A DNA stretch of 64,000 nt from an uncultured Candidatus Melainabacteria bacterium (GCA_934692625.1 CAKUUC010000011.1:17316-81315); one strand, 5' to 3'; shown: positions 42,880-52,256, counted from the stretch's first letter. Translations and numbers: made by a program. The notes: a model not told the origin generated them from the letters alone.

Positions 42880-42954
42880 ACGTGATATTGTAACACTTCT
42901 CAAAAATATTTTTTGCTATTTGTAAAATATATTTTTACGTATATTATTAATGGT

Positions 42955-43599
42955 ATGAATTTGACAAATAACGAAATCATAGATGAAGTTGTAAAACTTT
43001 TGCAAGATGCAAAGCAACCGCAAAGCGAGTTTGTAAAACTTATGGATAGCTTTAAAAATCCGTATTTGGTTTTGATTGCGTGCATTTTGAGTCTTAGAAC
43101 AAATGATAGAACGACATATCCTGCAACTTTACGAATGCTTGAACTTGCCAAAACTCCCGACCAAATGATGAAGGTAAAAGAAGAAGATTTGGCAAAAGCG
43201 ATTTATCCTGTCGGATTTTATAAAAACAAGGCGGGGCAAATTATTGAACTTTCTCGTAAAATTGTCGAACAATACGATGGGCAAGTGCCAAACTCGATTG
43301 AGGAATTATGCAAATTTCGTGGTGTTGGGCGAAAAACCGCAAATCTTGTGATGACTTTAGGTTTTGGAGTTCCTGCAATTTGTGTTGATGTGCATGTTCA
43401 TAGGATTTTTAATCGTTTAGGGTATGTCAAAACAAAAACACCTGAAGAAACAGAATTTGCACTAAGAGAAAAACTGCCGCAAAAACATTGGATTCCGATA
43501 AATACTTTGCTTGTAACTCACGGTCAAAATGTCTGCAAGCCGATTAATCCGAAATGTGAAATTTGTCCGATTTCTCAATACTGTGCAAGTGTAAAGTAA
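42955..43599 (+). CDS. nth: Endonuclease III (DNA glycosylase/AP lyase)
   Basis: 214 residues. The helix-hairpin-helix with catalytic Lys is CKFRGVGRKTANLVM, the catalytic Asp is in ICVDVHVHRI, and the C-terminal 4Fe-4S cluster is C-x6-C-x2-C-x5-C (VCKPINPKCEICPISQYC). It removes oxidised pyrimidines. In LSLRTND the usual LSAQTTD-type motif is altered slightly. I take ATG 42955 rather than the TTG 42 bases upstream; TATTAT lies seven bases before it and no ribosome site is seen. The promoter overlaps that of the divergent zincin-like gene. Confidence 0.95.
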   Translation: MNLTNNEIIDEVVKLLQDAKQPQSEFVKLMDSFKNPYLVLIACILSLRTNDRTTYPATLRMLELAKTPDQMMKVKEEDLAKAIYPVGFYKNKAGQIIELSRKIVEQYDGQVPNSIEELCKFRGVGRKTANLVMTLGFGVPAICVDVHVHRIFNRLGYVKTKTPEETEFALREKLPQKHWIPINTLLVTHGQNVCKPINPKCEICPISQYCASVK

Positions 43600-43651
43600 T
43601 TGATGTTTTGGAAAATCTGTGCTAAAATTGCTCTATAAAAAAGGATGATTT

Positions 43652-45793
43652 ATGGAGATATTATCATTATTAATAAGTTTTCTGTTGTTCTTTGCTCTTA
43701 TCGGGCTTGGAATTTGGGTCAGTATCCTGTCTAATAGTGTTTCTGCTCTTGAAAATAAAATGAAACGTTTGACAAAAGACGGATTTATTGAACGAAAAGA
43801 CAGACCGATTAATGTAAAAGAAATTTTAGGCACTGTGAAAACGGAAGAAAAGCCTGTTCAATCGATTGAACCTGAAAATATAGAAAAGGTAACTCCGCAA
43901 CCTAAATTTGTTGCAGAAAAAGAAGTTTTACTTCCGAAGGCTGTTGTGAAAGAGATGTGTTCCGAGAAAAAGAAATCGGATTTTGCTGGAATATTTCTCG
44001 GTAATATTTTCAATAAAATCGGTGCTTTGGCAATAATTATTGCTTTGATTATATTTATAAAACTTGTATCACCTTATATAATTATCACTGATACGGTAAA
44101 AATTATACTTGGATATTTTCTTGGTGTCGGTTTGCTTTGTGGCGGTTTGAAATTGCACACATCGGAAAAAGTTAAAGCCTATGCGGAAGTGCTTACGGGT
44201 GTTGGTTTCGCCGCTTGGTTTATTACGACTTTTTGTGCAAATTATTTAAACGTTTTTAATTCAAGTGTTGCCTTGATTGTCGGCGGATTTATTTTGCTTA
44301 CGGTTTTGGGCTTCTCTCATAGTATGAAAACAGTATCACTCCTTGTAATTGGTTTGATTGGCGGTTATTTAACCCCGTTTATGTCACATTCTCCAAATAG
44401 TGTAGTGTTTGTTTATCTTACTTTTTTAAACGTTATGGCATTAATATATACCTTGAAAAATCCTAATACAAAATGGGTAAATCCGTGCAACATTACCCTG
44501 ACAATGTCGGTATTTTTGCTTGGAAGTGTCTTTGGTAGCGGGTTAAGCGTTTGGTATCCCGTAACCTTATGGGGAATTTATGTTCTTTATGATTTGATTA
44601 GGGACAGAAATTCTCAGGCTGATAATGCCACAAGCATATTAAATTATATCTTCTTGGCGTTTGTAACTTTGACCTTATTTAAGGCTTCCACAACTCAAGT
44701 CGGTGTTATGTACGGTTTGACGGGATTGGTTTATGCGGTATTGGCTTATTGTAATAAACATTTTGGAAATCAGTTGTATAAACAGTATGAGCATTATGTT
44801 TTGTTAAACGTTTGGTTCTCAATCTTGTTTACCTTGAATGATACATATAGTGTGATTGCGTGGACATTGATTGCTTTGATATTGAGTTATGCGGTTAAAA
44901 AAGATAAATTGAGTGCAGTTAAACATTATATTTCCTTCTATGCTTTTTCTGCAATGTTGGGGGTATTGTTGGCTAAAAACGGTTCGGGGTATTATTTGTA
45001 TAAACTCGATTATTCTCCTATCGTAAATTATAGAACCTTTTTGACCTTTATTCCTATATTGTCCTTCCTCTTGGCTATTCGCCGATTGAAAGAGAAAGAG
45101 GTTCAGATTTGCGATATTTTGAGGTTTTTTACCCTTACGCTTTTATACAGTTGGCTAATGGTGGAAATTGTCGGAGTGTTCCGCTTGTTGATGAACGGTC
45201 AAGCTACTGAAATGATTGAAAATTACACTTGGTCGGTTGTTACTGCCGCAACTTTTGGATTTTCGCTAATATTCAGAAGTGTTGCAAAGAAAGTAAATTC
45301 AATGCTTTTGACGGTTGTTGGTGCTATTTTCGGAATTTCTGCGGTTATGATGTTGTTTTTAACTCAAATCTTTAGCGGTGTTTCACTTATTCCGTTTATT
45401 AATTTGAGATTGATAGCTTACGGAGCAGGTATTTATTGGGCTTATAATATGGCAAAAGCTTACAAATACGATTTCTTTAAGTATTTGGCGGTATTTTTCG
45501 GGTTCCTCTATTTTTGGAAAGAAGGCAGAAGTGTTGACGAATTTTGTAACATCGGATATGTAACAACGGTTTGCTGGTTGTTGTACTCAGGTGTTGTGAC
45601 ATTGTTCGGTATTTTGAAACGTAAAAATTACTTAACGAATGCAGGTATCGGAATTCTTATTTTGTCTGTGTTGAGAGTATTTATTGTCGATTTGTCGGGT
45701 GTAGAGGCAATTTATAAGATTATAGCCTTCTTGCTTTTGGGTATGGTTTTGTTATTTGTTTCGTATATTTATTTGAAGAACAAGTCAGAATAA
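43652..45793 (+). CDS. DUF2339 multi-pass membrane protein
   Basis: 713 residues. A first membrane helix (LLISFLLFFALIGLGIWVSI) leads into a short coiled segment and a linker, then FLGNIFNKIGALAIIIALI and about twenty membrane helices. GVGFAAWFITTFCANYL and IGLIGGYLTPFM are typical of the DUF2339 family. The function of the family is not established. Ribosome site AAAGGATG. Its own terminator follows. Confidence 0.85.
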   Translation: MEILSLLISFLLFFALIGLGIWVSILSNSVSALENKMKRLTKDGFIERKDRPINVKEILGTVKTEEKPVQSIEPENIEKVTPQPKFVAEKEVLLPKAVVKEMCSEKKKSDFAGIFLGNIFNKIGALAIIIALIIFIKLVSPYIIITDTVKIILGYFLGVGLLCGGLKLHTSEKVKAYAEVLTGVGFAAWFITTFCANYLNVFNSSVALIVGGFILLTVLGFSHSMKTVSLLVIGLIGGYLTPFMSHSPNSVVFVYLTFLNVMALIYTLKNPNTKWVNPCNITLTMSVFLLGSVFGSGLSVWYPVTLWGIYVLYDLIRDRNSQADNATSILNYIFLAFVTLTLFKASTTQVGVMYGLTGLVYAVLAYCNKHFGNQLYKQYEHYVLLNVWFSILFTLNDTYSVIAWTLIALILSYAVKKDKLSAVKHYISFYAFSAMLGVLLAKNGSGYYLYKLDYSPIVNYRTFLTFIPILSFLLAIRRLKEKEVQICDILRFFTLTLLYSWLMVEIVGVFRLLMNGQATEMIENYTWSVVTAATFGFSLIFRSVAKKVNSMLLTVVGAIFGISAVMMLFLTQIFSGVSLIPFINLRLIAYGAGIYWAYNMAKAYKYDFFKYLAVFFGFLYFWKEGRSVDEFCNIGYVTTVCWLLYSGVVTLFGILKRKNYLTNAGIGILILSVLRVFIVDLSGVEAIYKIIAFLLLGMVLLFVSYIYLKNKSE

Positions 45794-45798
45794 AAATT

Positions 45799-45835
45799 AA
45801 AACAGAGAATCGAAAATTTCGGTTCTCTGTTTTTT
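45799..45835. terminator. Terminator between DUF2339 and ompH
   Basis: AAAACAGAGAA / TTCTCTGTTTTTT stem; serves the plus-strand gene and, by symmetry, the convergent ompH gene. Confidence 0.85.
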
Positions 45836-45863
45836 AGTTTATTGAAACTTTTTTTAATTGAAA

Positions 45864-46310
45864 TTATTTCAAAGTTTTAACTAATTCAGCAGTGATATCT
45901 TTACCGCCGTAAAGTACCATATTTTTGCTCAAAACTAGGTCGTAACCTTTAAGTTTTGCTTGTTCTGTGATTTGTTTTGAAATAGAATCATCAATCGCTT
46001 TTAGTTTGTTAGCGTAATCCTTGTCCATTTTTTCTTTTTTTGCTTGGAATTCTTTGTTATATTTGTCTTCTGCGGCTTTTTTCTTAGCGGCATCAGAGAT
46101 GTTTGCAACATCTTTTCTTGCAGATTCGATGAATTTTATCATTTCTTCGGCTTTAGCTTGTTGTTCTTTTTTCAATGCTTGAACTTGAGCGGATGCGCTT
46201 ACAAGTTGAGGTACGTCAACAATAGCAACGTTGAAATCTGCTGCAGAAACTGAATTAAATGTAAGTGCCATTGCAGCAACTAAAGATAATAAACCTAACT
46301 TTCTTTTCAT
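45864..46310 (-). CDS. skp: OmpH/Skp-family periplasmic chaperone
   Basis: 148 residues from ATG 46310 (AAGGAG upstream). A signal peptide (LGLLSLVAAMALTFNSVSAA) is followed by NVAIVDVPQLVSASAQVQALKKEQ, the first strand and helix of Skp, then a long Lys/Ala/Glu-rich coiled coil and the returning KLKGYDLVLSKNMVLYGGKDIT. Skp trimers hold unfolded outer-membrane proteins. The neighbouring divergent gene encodes an outer-membrane barrel, a likely client. Confidence 0.9.
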   Translation of the reverse strand: MKRKLGLLSLVAAMALTFNSVSAADFNVAIVDVPQLVSASAQVQALKKEQQAKAEEMIKFIESARKDVANISDAAKKKAAEDKYNKEFQAKKEKMDKDYANKLKAIDDSISKQITEQAKLKGYDLVLSKNMVLYGGKDITAELVKTLK

Positions 46311-46579
46311 AATCAATCTCCTTATTTACAGAGCATAGTGTAACATAAAATTTTGTAAATATCATCTGTTTATATTATTTTTTCTTAACAACTTTACAGA
46401 TATCAAAAAATTTTGTATAATAAATTCGTAAGTATAGTTAGAATAAGTGTAAATTTTTTACTATTTTTGTAACAAAATTTAACAAACGGTTTATTAATGA
46501 CAATCGTCGTAGCACAATATACTTATAAGATATACTATAAGATATAAAACTAGATATAATGCTTAAAGGTGGAAAGAAA

Positions 46580-48700
46580 ATGATTAAGAAAGATAATCGG
46601 GTAATAACAGCGGTTTTAGCACTATCTGCAGTTGGTGCAATGTCGATGTTAGGATTCGGAGCTGTTGCTTCTGCTGAATCTCTAAGTTTGCAAACAGGTG
46701 CTGCGGCAGGTAATTTCTCAGGATACGGTTATTCAACAGATAGTATTCCGGTTCACGCTTACAACGAAATCGGTAATGAAGTTGGTGGCGCAACTATTCA
46801 CGATAGCGACATTATGCGTTATGACAAGAATAGAAGACAAAGTGAATCTGATTATTACCAATATGAACAACAAAGATTTTATACCCCAGGGTCTGCTGTT
46901 AGAGGTTCTGATGATTATTACAATCAACAACAACAGTACGACAACAACAATATGCTAAACAGTGCCCCACAAGATAGATTACAAGGTGCTGTAAATGATA
47001 GCGCAAATGCTGCAAGTATTTATGTAAATTCAATTGAGGTGTCTCCCTCGCAAATTTTAACAAGAGATGAAATCAATAGTGTTATTGGCGCTTACGTGGG
47101 AAAGCAAGTTTCAATTCCTGATATTCAATCTGCAATTAATGCTATTAACAACTTGTATGCAGAAAAAGGTTTTGTTACAGCCAGAGCGTATTTGCCTGAA
47201 CAAACTGTTTCTGACGGAAATTTGAAAATTGAACTTATCGAAAGTAAAATCGGTAATATTACAGTTGTGAATAACAAATATACTTCCGGAAAATACATTT
47301 TGAAACGTATGCCGGAAAAAGAAGGTGACTTGTTCGATATCGTAAATTTAGAACAAGACGTTTTGGACTTTAACAGATATCACGATGGTGTAAACTTGGC
47401 TGCTAACTTGAAAGCCGGTACTGTTCCTGGAACTACCGACATTGAATTAACTGCGCAAGAAACATTCCCATTTCACCTTATCGGTATGATGGATAATGCA
47501 GGTCGTAGAAGTACCGGTCAATTAAGAGGTGGTCCTGCTATCGTTGCAGATAGTTTGTTCCATCACCGTGACCAAATGACAATGGGTGCATACTTCTCAA
47601 AAGGTGCAACAAGCCCGTTCTTTGATTACAGTTATCCTATCAATAAAAAAGATGGTAGAATCGGTTTTTCTTACTCATCAACTTTTGCGAAAGTTAAAAA
47701 TGGTCAATATGACTGGATGGGCTTGAAAAGTAATTCATATTTATACAGTTTGTACTATGACCAACCTATCGTAAGAAAAAGAGGGTTTGAATTTAAGACT
47801 TTCGCATCTTTGAACTACAAAAGATCAAGAAGTTGGTCTAACTTAGGAAACTTGTTCTCTCAAGCATATGGTTACCATATCGATGACCCTATCAAAGACA
47901 CTGACCAAATTACAAGTTTTGATGTTGGTGTAAACTTGAGAAAAGATACAAAGTATGGTATTTGGTATTTAAGTCAAAATGCTGAAATGGCCGTTCCTAT
48001 CTTTGATAGTGAATCAAGTTACTTCAAGTTAGCCGGCGGTGTATTGAGATTACACGATTTCTCTCACGGTATAATTGGTCAATTACGTGGTAGTTACCAA
48101 GTTATCCCGAACAGCAAACACATTCCATACTTGGATCAATTCCAAACAGGTGGTTTGGCAACTGTTAGAGGTTATTCTGAAGGTGTAACAATCGGTAAGA
48201 GCGGATACTTCTTCAGTGGTGAATTGATGTTCCCTCTAGGACCTCGTTATATCGCTACGAAAGATGGTGTAAATCACAAATTCATCGGTAACTATTTGAA
48301 GGGTGCAATTTTTGCTGATACAGCAGGTATTTTCCCTTATGTAGGTGAAGATTATTATAACGGAAGTTATTTCTTAGCATCAGTTGGTATGGGCTTACGT
48401 ATCCAATTGCCGGGTGATTTAAGTGCTCGTTTATATTGGGGCTATCCGTTAATCAACAATGCTTATGAACAACACAGACACATGGGTAGATTCCACTTTG
48501 AATTGACTCTAGAACCTGATTTAGGTAACTTGTTGAGTAAACGGAACAAACCAGTTGCTCCGGAACCGGCACCACAACCTGCTCCGCAGCCTCAGCCTCA
48601 ACCACAACCTCAGGTTGAACCGTTGCCACCGTTAGATAACAACTATGATGATATTCGTCACTATGATTATCTTCTTGACGGGGCATCAAATACATTGTAA
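46580..48700 (+). CDS. ShlB/FhaC-type (TpsB, Omp85 superfamily) outer-membrane protein
   Basis: 706 residues from ATG 46580, with GGTGGAAAG before it. Signal peptide (residues about 10-35, AVASAES), a Gln/Asn/Tyr-rich stretch (about 85-135), a POTRA domain (IYVNSIEVSPSQILTRDEIN to VTARAYLPEQ), and a 16-strand-type barrel with the conserved TGGLATVRGYSEG. TpsB proteins export large adhesins or hemolysins, but no TpsA partner gene is nearby. The C-terminus does not end at the barrel: a Pro/Gln repeat tail (PAPQPAPQPQPQPQ) and an acidic end follow, which is unusual. A related role such as lipid or protein insertion is possible. Confidence 0.85.
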   Translation: MIKKDNRVITAVLALSAVGAMSMLGFGAVASAESLSLQTGAAAGNFSGYGYSTDSIPVHAYNEIGNEVGGATIHDSDIMRYDKNRRQSESDYYQYEQQRFYTPGSAVRGSDDYYNQQQQYDNNNMLNSAPQDRLQGAVNDSANAASIYVNSIEVSPSQILTRDEINSVIGAYVGKQVSIPDIQSAINAINNLYAEKGFVTARAYLPEQTVSDGNLKIELIESKIGNITVVNNKYTSGKYILKRMPEKEGDLFDIVNLEQDVLDFNRYHDGVNLAANLKAGTVPGTTDIELTAQETFPFHLIGMMDNAGRRSTGQLRGGPAIVADSLFHHRDQMTMGAYFSKGATSPFFDYSYPINKKDGRIGFSYSSTFAKVKNGQYDWMGLKSNSYLYSLYYDQPIVRKRGFEFKTFASLNYKRSRSWSNLGNLFSQAYGYHIDDPIKDTDQITSFDVGVNLRKDTKYGIWYLSQNAEMAVPIFDSESSYFKLAGGVLRLHDFSHGIIGQLRGSYQVIPNSKHIPYLDQFQTGGLATVRGYSEGVTIGKSGYFFSGELMFPLGPRYIATKDGVNHKFIGNYLKGAIFADTAGIFPYVGEDYYNGSYFLASVGMGLRIQLPGDLSARLYWGYPLINNAYEQHRHMGRFHFELTLEPDLGNLLSKRNKPVAPEPAPQPAPQPQPQPQPQVEPLPPLDNNYDDIRHYDYLLDGASNTL

Positions 48701-48725
48701 TAATTCATTTATTTTGATATATAAT

Positions 48726-48759
48726 AAAAGCGGTGATGAATGTCATCGCTTTTATTTTT
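48726..48759 (+). terminator. Terminator after the barrel gene
   Basis: AAAAGCGGTGATGA / TCATCGCTTTT with one bulge and a T-run. Confidence 0.8.
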
Positions 48760-48770
48760 GGAGGCGGAGT

Positions 48771-49460
48771 ATGAATAGAAAAGCAGTTTTTGTCACAGCA
48801 ACAGGCACAGATATCGGTAAAACTTATGTTTCAGGGTTGCTGGTGAAAAAGATGAGGGATTTGAATTTTGATTGTGGGTATTATAAACCGGCTTTAAGTG
48901 GTGCGATTAAGCAAGCAGACGGAAGTTTACTCCCTGGGGATTGTGATTTTGTTGTTAAAACTTCGGGATTAAGTGTAAAACCTTCTGATTGTGTTACGTA
49001 TTGCTTTGAAGAAGCGGTATCTCCACATCTTGCGGCAAATCGTCTTGGGGTTGAAATCAATCCGGATAAAATAAAATCAGAATTTCTAAAAAATACTGAA
49101 AAATATGATTATTTGGTTGTAGAGGGTGCAGGTGGGATAACTTGTCCGTTTGTTATTACCGAAGATAAAGTCGTTTTGTTGCCGCAAATTATCAAAAAAT
49201 TAGGTTTAGATATCGTGATTGTGGCAGATGGTGGATTGGGGACAATAAATTCTGTTTTATTAACTGTTGAATACGCGAAATCTCAAGGCTTGAACATTCG
49301 AGGAATAATTTTGAATAATTATATTGAAAATGATTTTATGTACGAGGACAACAAGGCTCAAGTTGAACGATTGACTGGTGTAAAAGTTATTGCTACTGTA
49401 AAAAAAGGTGATAAGGAATTAAGTATTTTGCAAGAGGATTTGTTGAAAATTTTTGGATAA
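48771..49460 (+). CDS. bioD: Dethiobiotin synthetase BioD
   Basis: 229 residues from ATG 48771, directly after GGAGGCGG. The P-loop AVFVTATGTDIGKTYVSGLL is the BioD version, followed by CGYYKPALSG, VVEGAGGITCP and IVADGGLGTINS. It closes the ureido ring of biotin from 7,8-diaminopelargonate, CO2 and ATP. bioA follows 25 bases later. bioB and bioF are not in the window. Confidence 0.95.
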   Translation: MNRKAVFVTATGTDIGKTYVSGLLVKKMRDLNFDCGYYKPALSGAIKQADGSLLPGDCDFVVKTSGLSVKPSDCVTYCFEEAVSPHLAANRLGVEINPDKIKSEFLKNTEKYDYLVVEGAGGITCPFVITEDKVVLLPQIIKKLGLDIVIVADGGLGTINSVLLTVEYAKSQGLNIRGIILNNYIENDFMYEDNKAQVERLTGVKVIATVKKGDKELSILQEDLLKIFG

Positions 49461-49485
49461 TTTTTTAAAGAAAGAAGGATAATTT

Positions 49486-50832
49486 ATGAATTGGCAGGAA
49501 GAAGATTTAAAATATATTTGGCACCCATGCTCACAGATGAAGGACTACGAAACTTTGCCGCCGATTGTAATCGACCACGCAAAAGGTATAAACTTGTACG
49601 ATATTGACGGCAATTGTTATAAAGACATTGTTTCATCTTGGTGGTGTAACTTGCTTGGTCACTGCAATCCGAGAATTAATGCTGCTATGAAAAAGCAACT
49701 TGACACCTTGGAACACGTTATTTTTGCCAATTTTACTCACAAAACTGCAATTGCCTTGTGCCAAAGATTGATGGAAGTAATTCCGAAGGGATTGTGTAAG
49801 TTTAATTTTGCTGATAACGGTTCTGCCGCGATTGAAATGTCAATGAAGATGAGTTTTCAATACCATCAACAAACAGGAAATCCGCAAAAGAAACGTTTTA
49901 TGGCTTTGACAGATGCTTATCACGGTGAAACTATCGGTGCGTTATCTGTCGGTGCGTGTGATTTATATTCAGAAATTTATAAGCCTATTTTGATGGACGT
50001 TGTAAGGGTTAACGGTCCTGATTGTTTTAGATGTCCTTACGGTAAATGTCGTGACAATTGTCAATGTGAATGCTTTGAACAGGCAGAAAAAACTTTTGAA
50101 AAATATGGTGACGAAACCTGTGCAATGCTTGTTGAGCCTTTGTTGCAAGGTTCTGCCGGTATGAAAATTTATCCGCCATTGTATTTGACCAAGTTAAGAG
50201 CCTTGTGCGATAAGTATAACGTTCACTTGATTGCCGATGAAATTGCTACGGGTTATGGCAGAACAGGTAAAATGTTTGCATTTGATCACGCTGGTGTTTC
50301 TCCTGATATAATGTGTCTTTCAAAAGGTTTGACCGGTGGTTATATGCCTATGTCAATCTGTGTGACGACTCAAGAGATTTATGATGCGTTTTATGATGAT
50401 TATGGAAAAGGTAAAGCCTTTATGCACAGTCATACTTATGCAGGTAATCCGTTAGCGTGCTCTGCGGCGATTGAAGTTTTGAATATTTTGAAAGATGAAC
50501 AAATTATTCCGCATGCTATTGAAAATGCAAAATATTTTAATAAAATTATTAATGAAAAATTCGCTGATTTACCTTATGTTGGAGAAGTTCGTCATATCGG
50601 GCTTGTTAATGCGATTGAAATCGTTAAAGATAAGAAAACAAAAACTCCTTATGATGGAAGTTTGAGACTTGGGTATCAAATTTATAAAAAAGCGTTGAAA
50701 AAAGGAGTGTTATTAAGACCTCTTGGCGATGTTATTTACTTCAATCCGCCATTGATTATTCAACCTGACGATATGGATTTTGTAACTGATGTTGCTAAAG
50801 ATTGTATGGTTGAAGTAATGTCCGAACAATAA
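49486..50832 (+). CDS. bioA: Adenosylmethionine-8-amino-7-oxononanoate aminotransferase BioA
   Basis: 448 residues, PLP-dependent class III aminotransferase: YIWHPCSQMKDYE at the start, LTDAYHGETIGALSVG, IADEIATGYGRTGKMFAFDHAG and the PLP lysine in CLSKGLTGGYMPMS. It makes 7,8-diaminopelargonate. A Cys-rich insert CFRCPYGKCRDNCQCEC near residue 185 might bind a metal; similar inserts are seen in some anaerobes. It is co-transcribed with bioD. Ribosome site AAGAAGGAT. Confidence 0.95.
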   Translation: MNWQEEDLKYIWHPCSQMKDYETLPPIVIDHAKGINLYDIDGNCYKDIVSSWWCNLLGHCNPRINAAMKKQLDTLEHVIFANFTHKTAIALCQRLMEVIPKGLCKFNFADNGSAAIEMSMKMSFQYHQQTGNPQKKRFMALTDAYHGETIGALSVGACDLYSEIYKPILMDVVRVNGPDCFRCPYGKCRDNCQCECFEQAEKTFEKYGDETCAMLVEPLLQGSAGMKIYPPLYLTKLRALCDKYNVHLIADEIATGYGRTGKMFAFDHAGVSPDIMCLSKGLTGGYMPMSICVTTQEIYDAFYDDYGKGKAFMHSHTYAGNPLACSAAIEVLNILKDEQIIPHAIENAKYFNKIINEKFADLPYVGEVRHIGLVNAIEIVKDKKTKTPYDGSLRLGYQIYKKALKKGVLLRPLGDVIYFNPPLIIQPDDMDFVTDVAKDCMVEVMSEQ

Positions 50833-50857
50833 CTGTAAAGAAATATTACAAGAATTC

Positions 50858-50899
50858 AAAATCTGCAAATGCTTAAATCACGGGTGTTTGCAGATTTTT
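50858..50899 (+). terminator. bioDA terminator
   Basis: AAAATCTGCAAA / TTTGCAGATTTTT with a long loop. Confidence 0.8.
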
Positions 50900-50968
50900 G
50901 TAGGTAAAATTTTATAAAAATATATACAAAATGAATATGTTTTATGCAATTTTTTAATCGAAAAATAC

Positions 50969-50984
50969 TTTATATATATGTAAG
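50969..50984 (+). promoter_or_regulatory. TTTATATATATGTAAG motif, copy 2
   Basis: Identical to 4868-4883; here 35 bases upstream of the small gene at 51020. Confidence 0.35.
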
Positions 50985-51019
50985 GGAAATGAAAAAGAAA
51001 ACTCAAGGGGGATAAGATT

Positions 51020-51184
51020 ATGGCATACAAAATGGTAACTTTAAATTCATATATTGATTCATTGGAAGATAAAAACGTTGTATCATTGAATGATAAAGCA
51101 ATTGAATTGAAAGTTGAAAAATATCTTTTAAGTTTGAAAAGAGCAGAATCAAACGCTAAAATAGTTGAAGCTTTGTTGGCATAA
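51020..51184 (+). CDS. Hypothetical 54-residue protein
   Basis: MAYKMVTLNSYIDSLEDKNV, then a Lys/Glu-rich helix ending in ESNAKIVEALLA. A strong ribosome site (CAAGGGGGAT), its own leader motif and its own terminator (51213-51249) argue for a real, monocistronic small gene. No membrane segment. The C-terminal ending resembles that of the ribbon-helix-helix protein at 4910 (NANLLETLLS), which shares the same upstream motif. Function unknown. Confidence 0.6.
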   Translation: MAYKMVTLNSYIDSLEDKNVVSLNDKAIELKVEKYLLSLKRAESNAKIVEALLA

Positions 51185-51212
51185 TTCAAAACAAAAGATT
51201 GAAAACAGATGT

Positions 51213-51249
51213 AAAAAGAGGTTTAGAAAATATTTCAAACCTCTTTTTT
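51213..51249 (+). terminator. Terminator of the 54-residue gene
   Basis: AAAAAGAGGTTT / AAACCTCTTTTTT. Confidence 0.88.
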
Positions 51250-51339
51250 GATGTCGTACATTTTAATGGTGTAAAGTTTTAATTTCAAATAAAAGGTGTA
51301 GTTCATTCATATTAGTCGTTAAAATCTTAATCAAAATAT

Positions 51340-51418
51340 CAACCATGCGGCGAAAGCATGGTGTAGAGCATGGTTGAGAGATTTTCTAAATCTTTAGATT
51401 TAGATATTTCCTTCAACC
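51340..51418 (+). promoter_or_regulatory. Attenuator-like leader with mutually exclusive hairpins
   Basis: Segment 1 CAACCATGC (51340-51348) can pair with segment 2 GCATGG (51356-51361, loop GGCGAAA) or with segment 3 GCATGGTTG (51368-51376). The GGTTGA of segment 3 can also pair with segment 4 TCAACC (51413-51418). An intervening AAATCT-TT-AGATTT hairpin lies at 51388-51401. A mini-ORF MRRKHGVEHG starts at 51345 and ends at 51377, across segments 1-3. It lies in the leader of the response regulator gene. Confidence 0.5.
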
Positions 51419-51516
51419 TAACTAAAACAATTAATCAATCAGTACATGGATTTAAAAACCCACTAAAAATATTAGTATATAAAGTGTAGAGAGCAAAATA
51501 ATTCGGGGGAATAAAA

Positions 51517-52233
51517 ATGAGAGATTTTAACAGAAAATTGAGAGTTGTACTTATAGATGACAATGCAAATCATTTGAGAGGTATCAAAGAACTTATCAAT
51601 TTGGAAAGCAGTTATGAAGTCGTTGGTACAACAACAAGTGCAAATCTTGGTATTAATTTAGTTAAAAAACATCACCCTGACGTAGTATTGATGGATATCA
51701 ATATGCCGGAAAAAGATGGTTTGCAAGCTATTCAAGCAATTAATAAGTTAAATCTCTCAACTAAAATTGTGGTATTAAGTGGTTATGATGATTCTGATTT
51801 GATATTTCAAGCAATGAAATTAGGCGCAAGAGGTTATGTTTTGAAAACTATGGCATCTGTTAAGCTTATCAATGCAATTGAAGAAGTTGCAATGGGTAAA
51901 ATTTATTTACCAACTGTTTTGTCAACAAGATTTTTCGAATACTTCCAAACAACTGCAAAGGAAGAAGAAAAATTAACAGAAAGCGAAAACTTGTTAAACA
52001 GTCTAACATCAAGAGAAACTGAAGTTTTGGAATTATTAACCGAAGGAATTAACTACAAGAGTATTGCAGGAAAATTAATTATCTCCGAAACTACAGTTAA
52101 GACCCACGTAAATAATATTTTCCAAAAATTACAGGTAAATGATAGAACTAATGCAGTGTTGTACGCATTGACTCACGGTTTTAAACCTTCAAATGCAACA
52201 GTTGGCACAAAATCAGTTATGATGTCAGTTTAG
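51517..52233 (+). CDS. NarL/FixJ-family response regulator
   Basis: 238 residues. Receiver domain with LRVVLIDDNANHLRGIKELI and phospho-acceptor Asp in PDVVLMDINMPEKDG (about residue 60), switch Ser/Thr and Lys in VVLSGYDD and GYVLKTMA. The C-terminal LuxR-type HTH is LTSRETEVLELLTEGINYKSIAGKLIISETTVKTHVNNIF. It should bind DNA when phosphorylated. A terminator separates it from the kinase gene 80 bases downstream. Its leader contains alternative hairpins. Confidence 0.93.
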   Translation: MRDFNRKLRVVLIDDNANHLRGIKELINLESSYEVVGTTTSANLGINLVKKHHPDVVLMDINMPEKDGLQAIQAINKLNLSTKIVVLSGYDDSDLIFQAMKLGARGYVLKTMASVKLINAIEEVAMGKIYLPTVLSTRFFEYFQTTAKEEEKLTESENLLNSLTSRETEVLELLTEGINYKSIAGKLIISETTVKTHVNNIFQKLQVNDRTNAVLYALTHGFKPSNATVGTKSVMMSV

Positions 52234-52256
52234 TTATAAAATTTTGAAATAATATT

